Source: Roseovarius sp.
GTDB taxonomy: Bacteria > Pseudomonadota > Alphaproteobacteria > Rhodobacterales > Rhodobacteraceae
Assembly (NCBI GenBank): GCA_007125415.1
Contig: SLDH01000049.1
Location: 1 to 19,727, forward strand
Length of the DNA stretch: 19,727 nt
Direction of reading: 5' to 3'
How positions within the stretch are numbered: the first letter of the stretch is position 1; the number at the start of each line of letters is the position of its first letter. The position numbers and the translations under genes are program-made. The notes beneath the pieces are model-generated. The model saw only the letters and a list, made by a program, of their open reading frames with translations. It searched no databases and was not told the origin of the DNA. Below are positions 1 through 7,036 of this stretch, in pieces.

Positions 1-297
1 ATGTTGCGCCAAATAGGATTCAGCCCCGCCCGGGCCGCTTGCGGCCCGGGCATGCGCCCGCCCGCCCCACGGCGGGCGCATTCTGCGCCCACCCGGGCGG
101 TCGCATGCCCTGTCACTGTGCACAGGAGAACCCGATTAGACGCAAAAAGCTGTAAGGCTGTGTGATCGCCCGCTCCAAAGGAAGCTCCATCAAACCTGAG
201 GAGCAGCGAGCACCAAAGAGGCAAGCACCTGCCTGCGCATGCACTGCTCTGGATTTGTCATGCAAGCCGGAAAAGCCGGATCATGCAGCGTTCTTCG
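1..297. other. Non-coding left-edge region downstream of metF
   Basis: I see no convincing gene here. Short open frames exist but lack family-like sequence and sensible ribosome-binding sites. The left third is a dense set of GC-rich inverted repeats, listed separately. An imperfect hairpin at 259-285 (CATG and CCGG arms around an AAAAG loop) lies 13 nt beyond the metF stop on the minus strand. It could help end the metF transcript, but no T-run follows it. The gene to the left is outside the window, so it is unknown whether part of this is another gene's 3' UTR. Confidence 0.5.
28..110. repeat. Dense GC-rich inverted-repeat block
   Basis: Four dyads are packed into 83 bp. There is a perfect 11-bp palindrome with a TT centre (28-38/41-51). 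A 10-bp stem with an 8-nt loop follows (53-62/71-80). A 5-bp stem has the loop ACCC (86-90/95-99). A 9-bp outer stem (48-56/102-110) could close over the inner hairpins as a three-way junction. The outer stem competes with the first palindrome for bases 48-51 and with the second stem for 53-56, so alternative folds are possible. No T-run marks a classical terminator on either strand. It could be a terminator region, a structured 3' UTR or an intergenic palindromic repeat. Confidence 0.5.
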
Positions 298-1164
298 TCA
301 GGCCACGTGGCGAAGCTGCGTTTTCGGCATTACTCCCAGCGCGTGGCAGATATCGCGGGTCAGATCGGGTTTGTTGAGCGTGTAGAAATGAAGATGCTCC
401 ACGCCGTTTTCCAGCAGGTCCGAGCAAAGCTCCGTCGCGAGTGCTGTGGCCAGCAGATCGTGCCGGTCATCACGCATCGCCTTCTCGAATGCCTCCGCCA
501 CCCATGCAGGGGTCCGCGTGCCGCAAGCCTGCGCGAATTTGCGTGCGCCGCGCCAGTTCTCGATCGGCAGGACCCCCGGGATGATCGGAATGTCGATCCC
601 GGCTTTCACACAGGCGTCACGGAATCTCAAGAAAGTCTCCGCCTCGAAGAAGAACTGCGTGATGGCCTCGGAGGCACCCGCATCCACCTTGCGCTTGAGC
701 CAGTCGATATCGGCCTGGCCGTCGGCTGCTTCGGGATGGGTTTCGGGATAGGCACCCACGCGAATGGTGAAATCACCTGTGTCCGCCAGTGCCGCGATAA
801 GCTCGCAACTATCCGTAAAGCCTTGCGGATGCGGGGTGAAGCGGGTGCTGCCCTTCGGCGGGTCACCGCGCAGCGCCACGATTTCGGAGACACCCGCGGC
901 CTTGAAATCGTGCGCGATGGCAAGGGTTTCCTCCCGGGTGGCATCCACGCAGGTGAGATGCGCGGCCACGTTCAGCCCGGTGGCACCGTGCAGCGTTCGG
1001 ACCGCATCACGGGTCAACTCGCGCGTGGTCCCGCCTGCGCCATATGTCACGGAGACGAAGCGCGGTTCCAGCGGGGCGAGCGCATGGACGGTATCCCAGA
1101 GGCGGAACGACGCTTCGAGCGATTTGGGCGGAAAGAACTCGAAGGAGACATGGGGCGGTTTCAT
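298..1164 (-). CDS. metF: 5,10-methylenetetrahydrofolate reductase
   Basis: The 288-aa product is a full-length MetF TIM-barrel flavoprotein (E. coli MetF is 296 aa). It reduces 5,10-methylene-THF to 5-methyl-THF in the cytoplasm, the methyl donor for homocysteine methylation. Visible signatures are SFEFFPPKS near the N-terminus, with E9 matching the catalytic Glu28 of E. coli. VSVTYGAGG and HLTCVDAT follow, then VALRGD at 96-101 with D101 matching Asp120. AYPETHPEA, KRKVDAGA, ITQFFF (168-173) and HFYTLN near the C-terminus complete the set. The start is preceded by AAAGGTGA at good spacing. The gene is divergent from a MetR-like regulator across a short promoter region, the usual regulator-target arrangement, so methionine/homocysteine-responsive control is likely (inferred). 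Confidence 0.96.
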   Translation of the reverse strand: MKPPHVSFEFFPPKSLEASFRLWDTVHALAPLEPRFVSVTYGAGGTTRELTRDAVRTLHGATGLNVAAHLTCVDATREETLAIAHDFKAAGVSEIVALRGDPPKGSTRFTPHPQGFTDSCELIAALADTGDFTIRVGAYPETHPEAADGQADIDWLKRKVDAGASEAITQFFFEAETFLRFRDACVKAGIDIPIIPGVLPIENWRGARKFAQACGTRTPAWVAEAFEKAMRDDRHDLLATALATELCSDLLENGVEHLHFYTLNKPDLTRDICHALGVMPKTQLRHVA

Positions 1165-1216
1165 GAATGGTCACCTTTCAAACGGGGGTGCAACCCTTGT
1201 CGCCCACGCTCGTATG

Positions 1217-1229
1217 TGAGACAAGCTCA
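1217..1229. promoter_or_regulatory. Candidate MetR operator (TGAG-N5-CTCA)
   Basis: This is a perfect 4-bp-arm dyad, TGAG-ACAAG-CTCA, in the metF/metR intergenic region. It has the geometry of the enterobacterial MetR consensus TGAA-N5-TTCA with one symmetric substitution per arm. It also fits the LysR T-N11-A rule. It lies 53 bp upstream of the metF start codon and 33 bp upstream of the chosen metR start. Confidence 0.5.
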
Positions 1230-1233
1230 TAGT

Positions 1234-1248
1234 ATTCATCTTCTGAAT
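1234..1248. promoter_or_regulatory. Second dyad ATTCA-N5-TGAAT in the metF/metR spacer
   Basis: This is a perfect 15-bp interrupted palindrome, ATTCA-TCTTC-TGAAT, ending 13 bp before the metR-like start at 1262. It sits four bases after the first dyad, so two dimers could bind side by side, as LysR tetramers often do at regulatory and activation sites. Overlap with the metR leader suggests autorepression (inferred). Confidence 0.4.
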
Positions 1249-1261
1249 GAGGCACGCTCAC

Positions 1262-2182
1262 ATGCACATCGAATTCCGGCATCTCAGGACCATCCGGGCG
1301 ATCCATCATTGCGGTGGGCTGGCGCGAGCCGCGGAGATGCTCAACATCACCCAATCCGCGCTCAGCCATCAGATCAAGGGGCTGGAAGACCAGGCGGGAG
1401 TCGAACTTTTCGTGCGCCGCTCCAAGCCCCTGAAGCTGTCTGCGGCGGGGCAGCGCCTGCTCAGGCTGGCCGAGAGGATCCTGCCCGAGATCGAGGCGCT
1501 GGAGGCCGAGTTCAACGGGCTGCGGGAGGGCAGCGCGGGGCGCATGCATATTGCCATCGAGTGCCATGCCTGTTTCGAGTGGCTCTTTCCGGTGCTGGAC
1601 AAGTTTCGCAAGACATGGGGGGATGTCGATGTGGATATCCGCCCGGGCCTTGCCTTCGATGCCTTGCCGGCCCTGCGCAAGGAGGAGGTCGACCTGGTGG
1701 TCTCGTCCGACCCGGAGGAATTGCCGGGGATCAGCTTCAAGCCGCTTTTCGATTACGAGCCGGTTTTCGTGGCCTCCTCGCAGCATCCTCTGGCGCGGCG
1801 GGATTTCGTTGTGGCCGAGGATTTCCGCTCGGAGACCCTGATCACCTATCCGGTGGAGCGCAACCGGCTCGATGTCTTCACCGAGCTTCTGATCCCCGCA
1901 AAGGTCGAGCCCGCCGCGCTGCGGCAAGTGGAATTGACGGCGGTGATCCTTATGCTGGTGGCCTCCAACCGGGGGGTTGCGGTTCTGCCCGACTGGGTGG
2001 TGCGCGAGGTCAGAACCTCCTCCGATTATGTCACGCGCAAGGTCACCGAGCAGGGCCTGACGAAGCGGTTATACGCGGCCATCCGCGATGAGGACGCCGA
2101 CAAGCCCTATGTCGCACAGTTGATCCGGCTGGCACGCGAAATCCCGGTGCGGCTTCAGCGGAGCGCGGACGCGCTTGTCTAG
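1262..2182 (+). CDS. metR: LysR-family transcriptional regulator, MetR-like
   Basis: The 306-aa product is a typical LysR-type regulator. The N-terminal winged helix-turn-helix covers about residues 3-60, with recognition helix ITQSALSHQIKGLE at 29-42. A linker helix to about 90 and a periplasmic-binding-protein-like effector domain (about 93-300) follow. The effector domain holds CHACFEWLFP and DVDVDIRPG, which resemble MetR. An in-frame ATG at 1247 would add five residues. The ATG at 1262 is preferred because GAGG lies at proper spacing before it and MHIEFRHL is the usual LysR N-terminus. MetR activates methionine-pathway genes with homocysteine as co-inducer. Divergence from metF and two dyads in the spacer support that role. 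The name MetR rests on similarity plus context. Confidence 0.85.
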   Translation: MHIEFRHLRTIRAIHHCGGLARAAEMLNITQSALSHQIKGLEDQAGVELFVRRSKPLKLSAAGQRLLRLAERILPEIEALEAEFNGLREGSAGRMHIAIECHACFEWLFPVLDKFRKTWGDVDVDIRPGLAFDALPALRKEEVDLVVSSDPEELPGISFKPLFDYEPVFVASSQHPLARRDFVVAEDFRSETLITYPVERNRLDVFTELLIPAKVEPAALRQVELTAVILMLVASNRGVAVLPDWVVREVRTSSDYVTRKVTEQGLTKRLYAAIRDEDADKPYVAQLIRLAREIPVRLQRSADALV

Positions 2183-2230
2183 CGCCGCCTGCGCGTATAT
2201 GCGCGACCCCGAAGTATCAGGAGACACCCC

Positions 2231-3016
2231 ATGGCAGGCAGCGCCAATCTCAACATCATGCTCAAGGCCGCCCGCAAGGCCGGGCGCGCCTTGTCCAAGG
2301 ATTTCCGCGAGGTCGAGAACCTGCAGGTCAGCATGAAGGGTGCCGGTGACTTCGTCAGCCGCGCCGATACTGCGGCCGAAAAGATCATCAAGGACGAATT
2401 GATGGGCGCGCGCCCCACCTATGGCTGGCTCGCCGAGGAGGGCGGCGAGGACGAGGGGCAGGACCCGACTCGCCGCTGGATTGTCGATCCGCTGGATGGA
2501 ACCACCAATTTTCTGCACGGGCTGCCCCACTGGGCCGTCTCCATCGCGCTGGAACACAAGGGAAAGATCGTCGCGGGCGTGATCTATGATCCCAACAAGG
2601 ACGAGATGTTTCTGGCCGAAAGAGGCGAGGGGGCATATCTCAACGCGGCGCGGTTGCGGGTGTCGGGCCGTGCGAAGATGATCGAGAGCATCTTCGCCAC
2701 CGGCGTGCCCTTCGGCGGGCGCGCGGATCTGCCCGAGACCCTGCAGGATCTGGCGCGTCTGATGCCCGCTTGCGCGGGTGTGCGGCGCTGGGGCTCGGCG
2801 GCGCTCGACATGGCCTATGTGGCCGCCGGGCGCTATGAGGGCTTCTGGGAACGGGGGCTGAACCCGTGGGACATGGCTGCAGGCATCGTCATCCTGCAGG
2901 AGGCGGGCGCGCTGGTGGAGCCGCTGGAGCCCGAGGATGATATCCTCTCGGATGGCGCGGTGATCTGCGCCAATGAGGTGATCTTCGACAAATTCGCCCG
3001 TGTGATCAGGGGCTGA
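2231..3016 (+). CDS. suhB: Inositol monophosphatase family protein (SuhB-like)
   Basis: The 261-aa product matches the Mg2+-dependent, Li+-sensitive inositol monophosphatase family in length and motifs. The Glu pair of the metal site is at 69-70 (LAEEGG). Motif A, WIVDPLDGTTNFLHG, spans about 83-97, with D86, D89 and T91 as metal/catalytic residues. Motif B, WDMAAG, is at 213-218. LNIMLKAARKAG at the N-terminus and GSAALDMAYVAAGR resemble E. coli SuhB (267 aa). SuhB hydrolyses inositol-1-phosphate and also acts in rRNA transcription antitermination. Which substrate this paralogue uses cannot be told from sequence. The start has an AGGAGA ribosome-binding site. It begins 48 bp after the regulator gene, so co-transcription is possible. 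The subfamily name is less certain than the fold. Confidence 0.85.
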   Translation: MAGSANLNIMLKAARKAGRALSKDFREVENLQVSMKGAGDFVSRADTAAEKIIKDELMGARPTYGWLAEEGGEDEGQDPTRRWIVDPLDGTTNFLHGLPHWAVSIALEHKGKIVAGVIYDPNKDEMFLAERGEGAYLNAARLRVSGRAKMIESIFATGVPFGGRADLPETLQDLARLMPACAGVRRWGSAALDMAYVAAGRYEGFWERGLNPWDMAAGIVILQEAGALVEPLEPEDDILSDGAVICANEVIFDKFARVIRG

Positions 3017-3041
3017 TCGCCGCAGCCCCGCCCGACGCACT

Positions 3042-3063
3042 GCCGGACCGCTCGGTCATCGGC
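3042..3063 (+). terminator. Weak hairpin after the inositol monophosphatase gene
   Basis: The stem is GCCG plus GACCG paired with CGGTC plus CGGC, with a CT centre and an AT bulge. It starts 26 bp beyond the stop codon. No T-run follows, so this is at best a weak or Rho-assisted end. Confidence 0.25.
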
Positions 3064-3171
3064 GTGTCCGCTCCCCGCATCCGACACTTCTGCATGATCA
3101 TCTGGCATGTTGACAGACCAGCCGGTTCTGCACGACGCTCCTTGATGACACGACGCAAGGGGGATGCAGGG

Positions 3172-3567
3172 ATGAACAAACGGATTACACGGCTGCTGCC
3201 CGATGGTGCACCGGGCATGGATCTTGAGCCCATGGGCTACATCAGTCCCGAGACGGTTGTCGATGGCACGCTGGACGAACGCGGTCACATGTTCTTTTCA
3301 AACCCCGAAGGCACCGTCAATGCGGGTGTCTGGGAATGCACCGCCTGCACCGAACGGATCATGGATTATCCCTATGATCAATGCTGCTTCGTGCTTGAAG
3401 GCTCATTGACCATCACCGATGCCGACGGTCATTCCGAAACCTTCATTCCCGGCGACGCCTTCATGATTCCGCGAGGATTCAGCGGCAATTGGGCGATGAC
3501 CGAGCGTTACAGGAATTTCTTCGTGACCGTGGAACCGCCACGGCCCGCCAGGGGAGGAAACCGCTGA
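3172..3567 (+). CDS. Small cupin-domain protein (Cupin_3/DUF861-like)
   Basis: The 131-aa product is a single-domain cupin. The beta-barrel core runs from about residue 45 to 120: an aromatic/acidic strand (VWECTACTERIMDYPYDQCCFVL), then EGSLTITDADG, then PGDAFMIPRGFSGNW, the pattern of the EutQ/DUF861 cupins. The two-histidine metal motif of classical cupins is not evident, so an enzymatic role is doubtful. A small-molecule-binding or isomerase-like role is possible. An open frame extends upstream to 3064, but the ATG at 3172 is preferred. It has the purine-rich AAGGGGGA at good spacing, and the upstream residues look non-family-like. It converges with pirin, another cupin-fold protein. The specific function is unknown. 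Confidence 0.8.
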   Translation: MNKRITRLLPDGAPGMDLEPMGYISPETVVDGTLDERGHMFFSNPEGTVNAGVWECTACTERIMDYPYDQCCFVLEGSLTITDADGHSETFIPGDAFMIPRGFSGNWAMTERYRNFFVTVEPPRPARGGNR

Positions 3568-3660
3568 GGTCACTCCGCCCCTGCCTGACGTGATGCGTGT
3601 TGCAGATCAGGCAGTCATGCCATCCCGGGCCGGCAGTGGCGTTTCGGCACGCACCGCTCT

Positions 3661-3689
3661 TCATTTTGCCAAAATACTCCCGCCGGAGG
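3661..3689. repeat. Palindromic intergenic repeat / bidirectional terminator candidate
   Basis: Two adjacent dyads lie in the gap between convergent genes: ATTTT-GCC-AAAAT (3663-3675) and CTCC-CGCC-GGAG (3677-3688). GGAGG at 3685-3689 can alternatively pair with CCTCC at 3699-3703. From memory, similar AT-rich-then-GC-rich elements ending in GCCGGAGGC are common between genes in Rhodobacteraceae genomes, which I cannot verify here. The position between cupin (plus) and pirin (minus) suits termination in both directions. Confidence 0.55.
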
Positions 3690-3748
3690 CACCCGCACCC
3701 TCCGCCAGCGCTGCCGCCCGACTTGCCGGGCGACAGTGCGAAGCCTGA

Positions 3749-4660
3749 TCAATGGGACGCCTTGATGAACCTATCGTTGCGCAACTCCCGCATGGCAGTC
3801 AGGATTTCTTCCTGCGTGTTCATCACGATCGGGCCATGCCAGGCCACAGGCTCGGCGATGGGCGCGCCCGAGATCAGCAGGAAACGCACGCCCTGCTCTC
3901 CGGCCTGCAGGGTTACCGCGTCTCCCGTGCCGAAGCGCACCAATGTCCGGTTCCCGCTGAGATCGCGGATGTTGACCTCCTTCCCGGCCACTTCCTTCTC
4001 CAGCAGCACACCTGTGGGCCTGCTGGCATCGGCGAAGGCGGCGCTGCCCTCGAAGACATAGGCGAAAGCCCGACGATAGGTGTCGATCGGCAAGGTCTTG
4101 CGCACCCCGGCGGGCACGGTCACGTCCAGATATTGCGGATCGGCGGCGATACCATCCACCGGCCCGCGCCGGCCCCAGAAGGATCCGGTGATGATCCGCA
4201 CATGCGTACCGTCATCATCGGTCACCTCCGGTATTTCCTGCGCCGCGACATCCTGGTAACGGGGCGCAGTCATCTTCAGGGAGGATGGCAGATTCGCCCA
4301 AAGCTGAAAGCCGTGCATCTGGCCCGCCGCGTTGCCACGCGGCATTTCCTGATGCAGGATGCCCGATCCTGCCGTCATCCATTGCACATCGCCTGCACCG
4401 AGCGTGCCGCTATTGCCCAGGCTGTCGCCGTGTTCCACCTCGCCGGACAGGATATAGGTGATCGTCTCGATCCCGCGATGTGGGTGCCAGGGAAAGCCGT
4501 TTCGATATTTCGCCGGGTCGTCATTGCGGAAATCATCGAAAAGCAGGAACGGGTCCAGTTCCGACGGGTCTCCGAAGCCGAAGGCGCGATGCAGATGCAC
4601 ACCGGCCCCTTCAAGGGTCGGGCGGGCGGGGCGGGTCTCGATCGTGGGTCTGATGGACAT
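3749..4660 (-). CDS. Pirin family protein (bicupin)
   Basis: The 303-aa product has the two-domain cupin fold of pirins. The N-terminal pirin signature HPHRGIETITYILSGEVEHGD begins near residue 59. The four metal ligands of human pirin (His56, His58, His101, Glu103) correspond to H59, H61, H103 and E105. QWMTAGSGILHQEM and the GFQLWANLP strand are also typical. The C-terminal cupin half covers about 165-285. Some bacterial pirins have quercetin 2,3-dioxygenase activity and others modulate metabolic enzymes, so the substrate here is not known. The open frame extends 14 codons upstream, but the start at 4660 has a strong AAAGGAG at proper spacing and begins MSIRPT like a natural N-terminus. It is divergent from the dehydrogenase gene. 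Confidence 0.92.
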   Translation of the reverse strand: MSIRPTIETRPARPTLEGAGVHLHRAFGFGDPSELDPFLLFDDFRNDDPAKYRNGFPWHPHRGIETITYILSGEVEHGDSLGNSGTLGAGDVQWMTAGSGILHQEMPRGNAAGQMHGFQLWANLPSSLKMTAPRYQDVAAQEIPEVTDDDGTHVRIITGSFWGRRGPVDGIAADPQYLDVTVPAGVRKTLPIDTYRRAFAYVFEGSAAFADASRPTGVLLEKEVAGKEVNIRDLSGNRTLVRFGTGDAVTLQAGEQGVRFLLISGAPIAEPVAWHGPIVMNTQEEILTAMRELRNDRFIKASH

Positions 4661-4869
4661 GGCGATACTCCTTTGCCGGAGCAGGTAAGGAGCGCGCAGC
4701 AACGTGCCAAGATGCGGATATGTGCCGTGGCGCGGAGCGCTTGTGCGTGGGCTGTTGCCTGTTCTTGAAAAAGTGAAAGGCGGGTCGGCACCGGGGCTTG
4801 AATGTCGCGGGCGGGACAGTCATTGCGCGCCGTGAGAGCAATGGTCGGCTCAACGGAGAGGGAACAGAC

Positions 4870-5814
4870 ATGAAGATTGGTTTTATCGGACTTGGCAATG
4901 TCGGCGGAAAGCTGTCGGGAAGCCTGTTGCGGAACGGGGCGGACCTGCGGGTGCACGATCTCAATGCGGATCTCAAGGCGGATTTCGTGGCGCGCGGTGC
5001 CATTGACGGGGAAAGTCCGGCGCAGATGATGCGCGCCTGTGACGTTGTCATCACTTGCCTGCCCAGCCCTGCGGCGAGTGCGGCTGTGGTCGAGGAGATG
5101 CTGCCCGAAATCGGGGAAGGCAAGATATGGCTGGAGATGTCCACCACGGATGAGGCGGAGGTCAAACGTCTCGGCGCGCTGGTGATCGCGCGGGGCGGCG
5201 CCGCGGTGGATTGTCCTGTTTCGGGCGGGTGCCACCGGGCGGCCACGGGCAATATCAGCATCTTCGCGGGCTGTGACCGCGCCACCTTCGAGCGTGTGCT
5301 GCCGCTTCTGACCATAATGGGGCGCCGGGTGCTGCATACCGGCGAGATCGGAAGCGCCAGCGTGCTGAAGGTGATGACCAATTATCTGGCTACGGGCCAT
5401 CTGCTGATGCTCTGCGAGGCGCTGACCACGATGAAGGCCGCGGGCATGGATCTTGCCACCACCTATGAGGCGATCCGCATCTCTTCGGGCACATCCTTCG
5501 TGCACGAAACCGAAAGCCAGTTGATCCTGTCGGGCTCGCGCTGCGTGGATTTCACGATGGATCTCATCCTGAAGGATATCGGCCTCTTTCAGCAGATCGC
5601 CGAGCGCAACGGCGTGCCGCTGGAAATTTCGCCGATGATCATAGACCTCATGCGCGACGGGCAGGCCCGTTATGGTGATCGTGCGCAGTCGGACCGGATG
5701 ATCGAGCGACTGGAAGAGGCGACGGGGCTCGACATCACCGCGCCGGGCTTTCCCACGGAGCTCGTCGATGATGAGCCGGAAGAGCGTGGCGCGGAAGTGC
5801 GACCGACATTCTGA
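4870..5814 (+). CDS. 3-hydroxyisobutyrate dehydrogenase-like NAD(P)-dependent oxidoreductase
   Basis: The 314-aa product belongs to the beta-hydroxyacid dehydrogenase family (3-hydroxyisobutyrate, tartronate-semialdehyde and 6-phosphogluconate-like enzymes). The N-terminal Rossmann motif is GFIGLGNVGG at 4-13. The substrate loop DCPVSGG is at 114-120. The catalytic KxxxN motif is K167 to N171, inside the long helix joining the domains. The all-alpha C-terminal domain follows to about residue 290. A polar acidic tail of about 25 residues extends past the usual end. The start at 4870 is favoured over an upstream in-frame ATG at 4798 because GGAGAGGGA precedes it and MKIGFIG is the family N-terminus. 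The natural substrate could be 3-hydroxyisobutyrate, tartronate semialdehyde or a related acid, and the sequence does not decide. Confidence 0.88.
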   Translation: MKIGFIGLGNVGGKLSGSLLRNGADLRVHDLNADLKADFVARGAIDGESPAQMMRACDVVITCLPSPAASAAVVEEMLPEIGEGKIWLEMSTTDEAEVKRLGALVIARGGAAVDCPVSGGCHRAATGNISIFAGCDRATFERVLPLLTIMGRRVLHTGEIGSASVLKVMTNYLATGHLLMLCEALTTMKAAGMDLATTYEAIRISSGTSFVHETESQLILSGSRCVDFTMDLILKDIGLFQQIAERNGVPLEISPMIIDLMRDGQARYGDRAQSDRMIERLEEATGLDITAPGFPTELVDDEPEERGAEVRPTF

Positions 5815-5901
5815 GCGCGGCTGTGGCGCAGGGACGGCGCCCGGTGAAGGCCATCTTCCGCCGACAATGATCGCCGGAACATCAGGTTGCGCGCCGCCCG
5901 T

Positions 5902-6492
5902 TCAGGTTTCGCATTCGAAGCAGAGTTGCGGCAGGAACCGGATCCCTGTGAAGACCCGCGTGTTGACCGCATAGCTGTTGTTCAGGCCGGGAAAGTCGAA
6001 CAGCGGCTGGTAAACCGACGTACTCTCCACGATGATCAGTTCCTCGCCGCCCGAGAGGACCGGCAATTCGTCATGTGCATTGGCAACATCCGCTGTCACG
6101 AGCGGTGGCATCGGGCCGTTCCCGCGCAGATGGGACCAGACAACCTCGTAGGTATCGGTTGCGCCGCGATAGCGCACGACGCTCATGCGCAACTGCGTTT
6201 CGCGAGGGTCCATCGTTTGCTGATCGAAAACCATTTTGGCGGTGTTCAGCAAGGCCGTATCGGCCTGGATCATCTCGCGCGACAGCATGTCCGCGACGGT
6301 ATAGGTGGCCTTGATGCGGGCCGCCTTGAAGCGATGTACATCGTAAAGTTCGAGCGATGTAGCGGTCATCCACAACAGGGCGGGCAGCATGATCACCATT
6401 TCCACGGCCATCACCCCTTCGGTGCCCTTGCGAAACCGCAGATAGGCGTCATGCAGGCGTATCCGGATATCTTGTATGAAGGAGCGTTTCAT
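5902..6492 (-). CDS. TadE-like pseudopilin / pilus assembly protein (second)
   Basis: The 196-aa product has a basic cytoplasmic N-terminus, then KGTEGVMAVEMVIMLPALLWM. This is a TadE-type prepilin-like segment: cleavage after G26 would put E31 at position +5, as in type IVb prepilins. A single hydrophobic helix of about 20 residues anchors a periplasmic C-terminal domain of about 150 residues. TadE/TadF pseudopilins are matured by the prepilin peptidase TadV and assist Flp pilus assembly. The ATG begins one nucleotide after the stop of the upstream tadE-like gene, with AGGAACC inside that gene's end, so translation is coupled. The open frame reaches 6552 but overlaps the upstream gene without an own ribosome-binding site. 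TadF is an alternative name. Confidence 0.82.
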   Translation of the reverse strand: MKRSFIQDIRIRLHDAYLRFRKGTEGVMAVEMVIMLPALLWMTATSLELYDVHRFKAARIKATYTVADMLSREMIQADTALLNTAKMVFDQQTMDPRETQLRMSVVRYRGATDTYEVVWSHLRGNGPMPPLVTADVANAHDELPVLSGGEELIIVESTSVYQPLFDFPGLNNSYAVNTRVFTGIRFLPQLCFECET

Positions 6493-6493
6493 C

Positions 6494-7036
6494 TCAGTTG
6501 GGTTCCTGTACAAAGGCGCTGACGGCGAGGATGGCGGCTTCACCGGCACCATCCTTGTGCAAAAGCTGGCCCAGAATGGCTTCGGGGAAAACCGGGCTGT
6601 ATTTCAGGCAGGCGCGCAGCATCACGATCTCATTGGGTTGCCCGGGCACGAACCGCCTTGCCGGGCGGGCGCCATCGGGCAGTGTATCGTCGGTACAGAC
6701 CGCCGTGGCGTTGAGTGGTGTAAAGGCGCGCGCATCGCTAGCTTCCATTTCGAGAAACATCTTGTTGTTGCATTCCTGCACGAAGAGCGCGTTCTGACAG
6801 ATCAGTTCCTTGATCTCGTCATGGCTGGGATTTGTGCCCGTGCCGAGACGCACCTCGCGCACGGCCATGTCGAGCCCGCGATCCAGCATCGTCTGGCGCA
6901 GCGTTATGAGACCCATCTCCAGGGTGAGCGCGATCAACGCCGCCATCACCGGGAAAACCAGCACGAATTCGAGCGCCACGGCCCCGGTTTCGTCCCGGCA
7001 GCGGCACCAGGCGCGGGCGAGACAGGCGCGCATCAT
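6494..7036 (-). CDS. TadE-like pseudopilin / pilus assembly protein (first)
   Basis: The 180-aa product has a short cytoplasmic N-terminus with three cysteines (C5, C11, C13), then RDETGAVALEFVLVFPVMAA. This is the TadE signature: cleavage after G18 would leave E23 at +5. One transmembrane helix (about 19-41) is followed by a periplasmic domain containing four more cysteines. The start ATG at 7036 overlaps the stop of the upstream vWA gene by four bases (ATGA). A second ATG directly behind it, at 7033, is an equivalent choice. The long upstream extension of the frame is a shadow of the vWA gene. It sits in the middle of a three-gene operon with the vWA protein and another TadE-like protein. 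Confidence 0.83.
   Translation of the reverse strand: MMRACLARAWCRCRDETGAVALEFVLVFPVMAALIALTLEMGLITLRQTMLDRGLDMAVREVRLGTGTNPSHDEIKELICQNALFVQECNNKMFLEMEASDARAFTPLNATAVCTDDTLPDGARPARRFVPGQPNEIVMLRACLKYSPVFPEAILGQLLHKDGAGEAAILAVSAFVQEPN

Noticed and set aside
1165..1261. A SAM, SAH or cobalamin riboswitch in the metF leader
   Set aside because: The leader is too short for these aptamers and lacks their conserved core sequences; regulation by the divergent LysR protein is the simpler reading.
283..2091. A 602-codon plus-strand open frame across metF and the start of metR
   Set aside because: It runs antisense to metF and out of frame with metR, and its translation resembles no family.
3064..3171. 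Extended N-terminus for the cupin protein from the upstream in-frame ATG
   Set aside because: The added 36 residues look like non-coding sequence, and a good ribosome-binding site precedes the ATG at 3172.
4661..4702. A sigma-54-like TTGGCACG stretch on the minus strand upstream of pirin (near 4700-4715)
   Set aside because: The downstream GC element is one base off the strict GG-N10-GC spacing, so it does not meet the sigma-54 rule.
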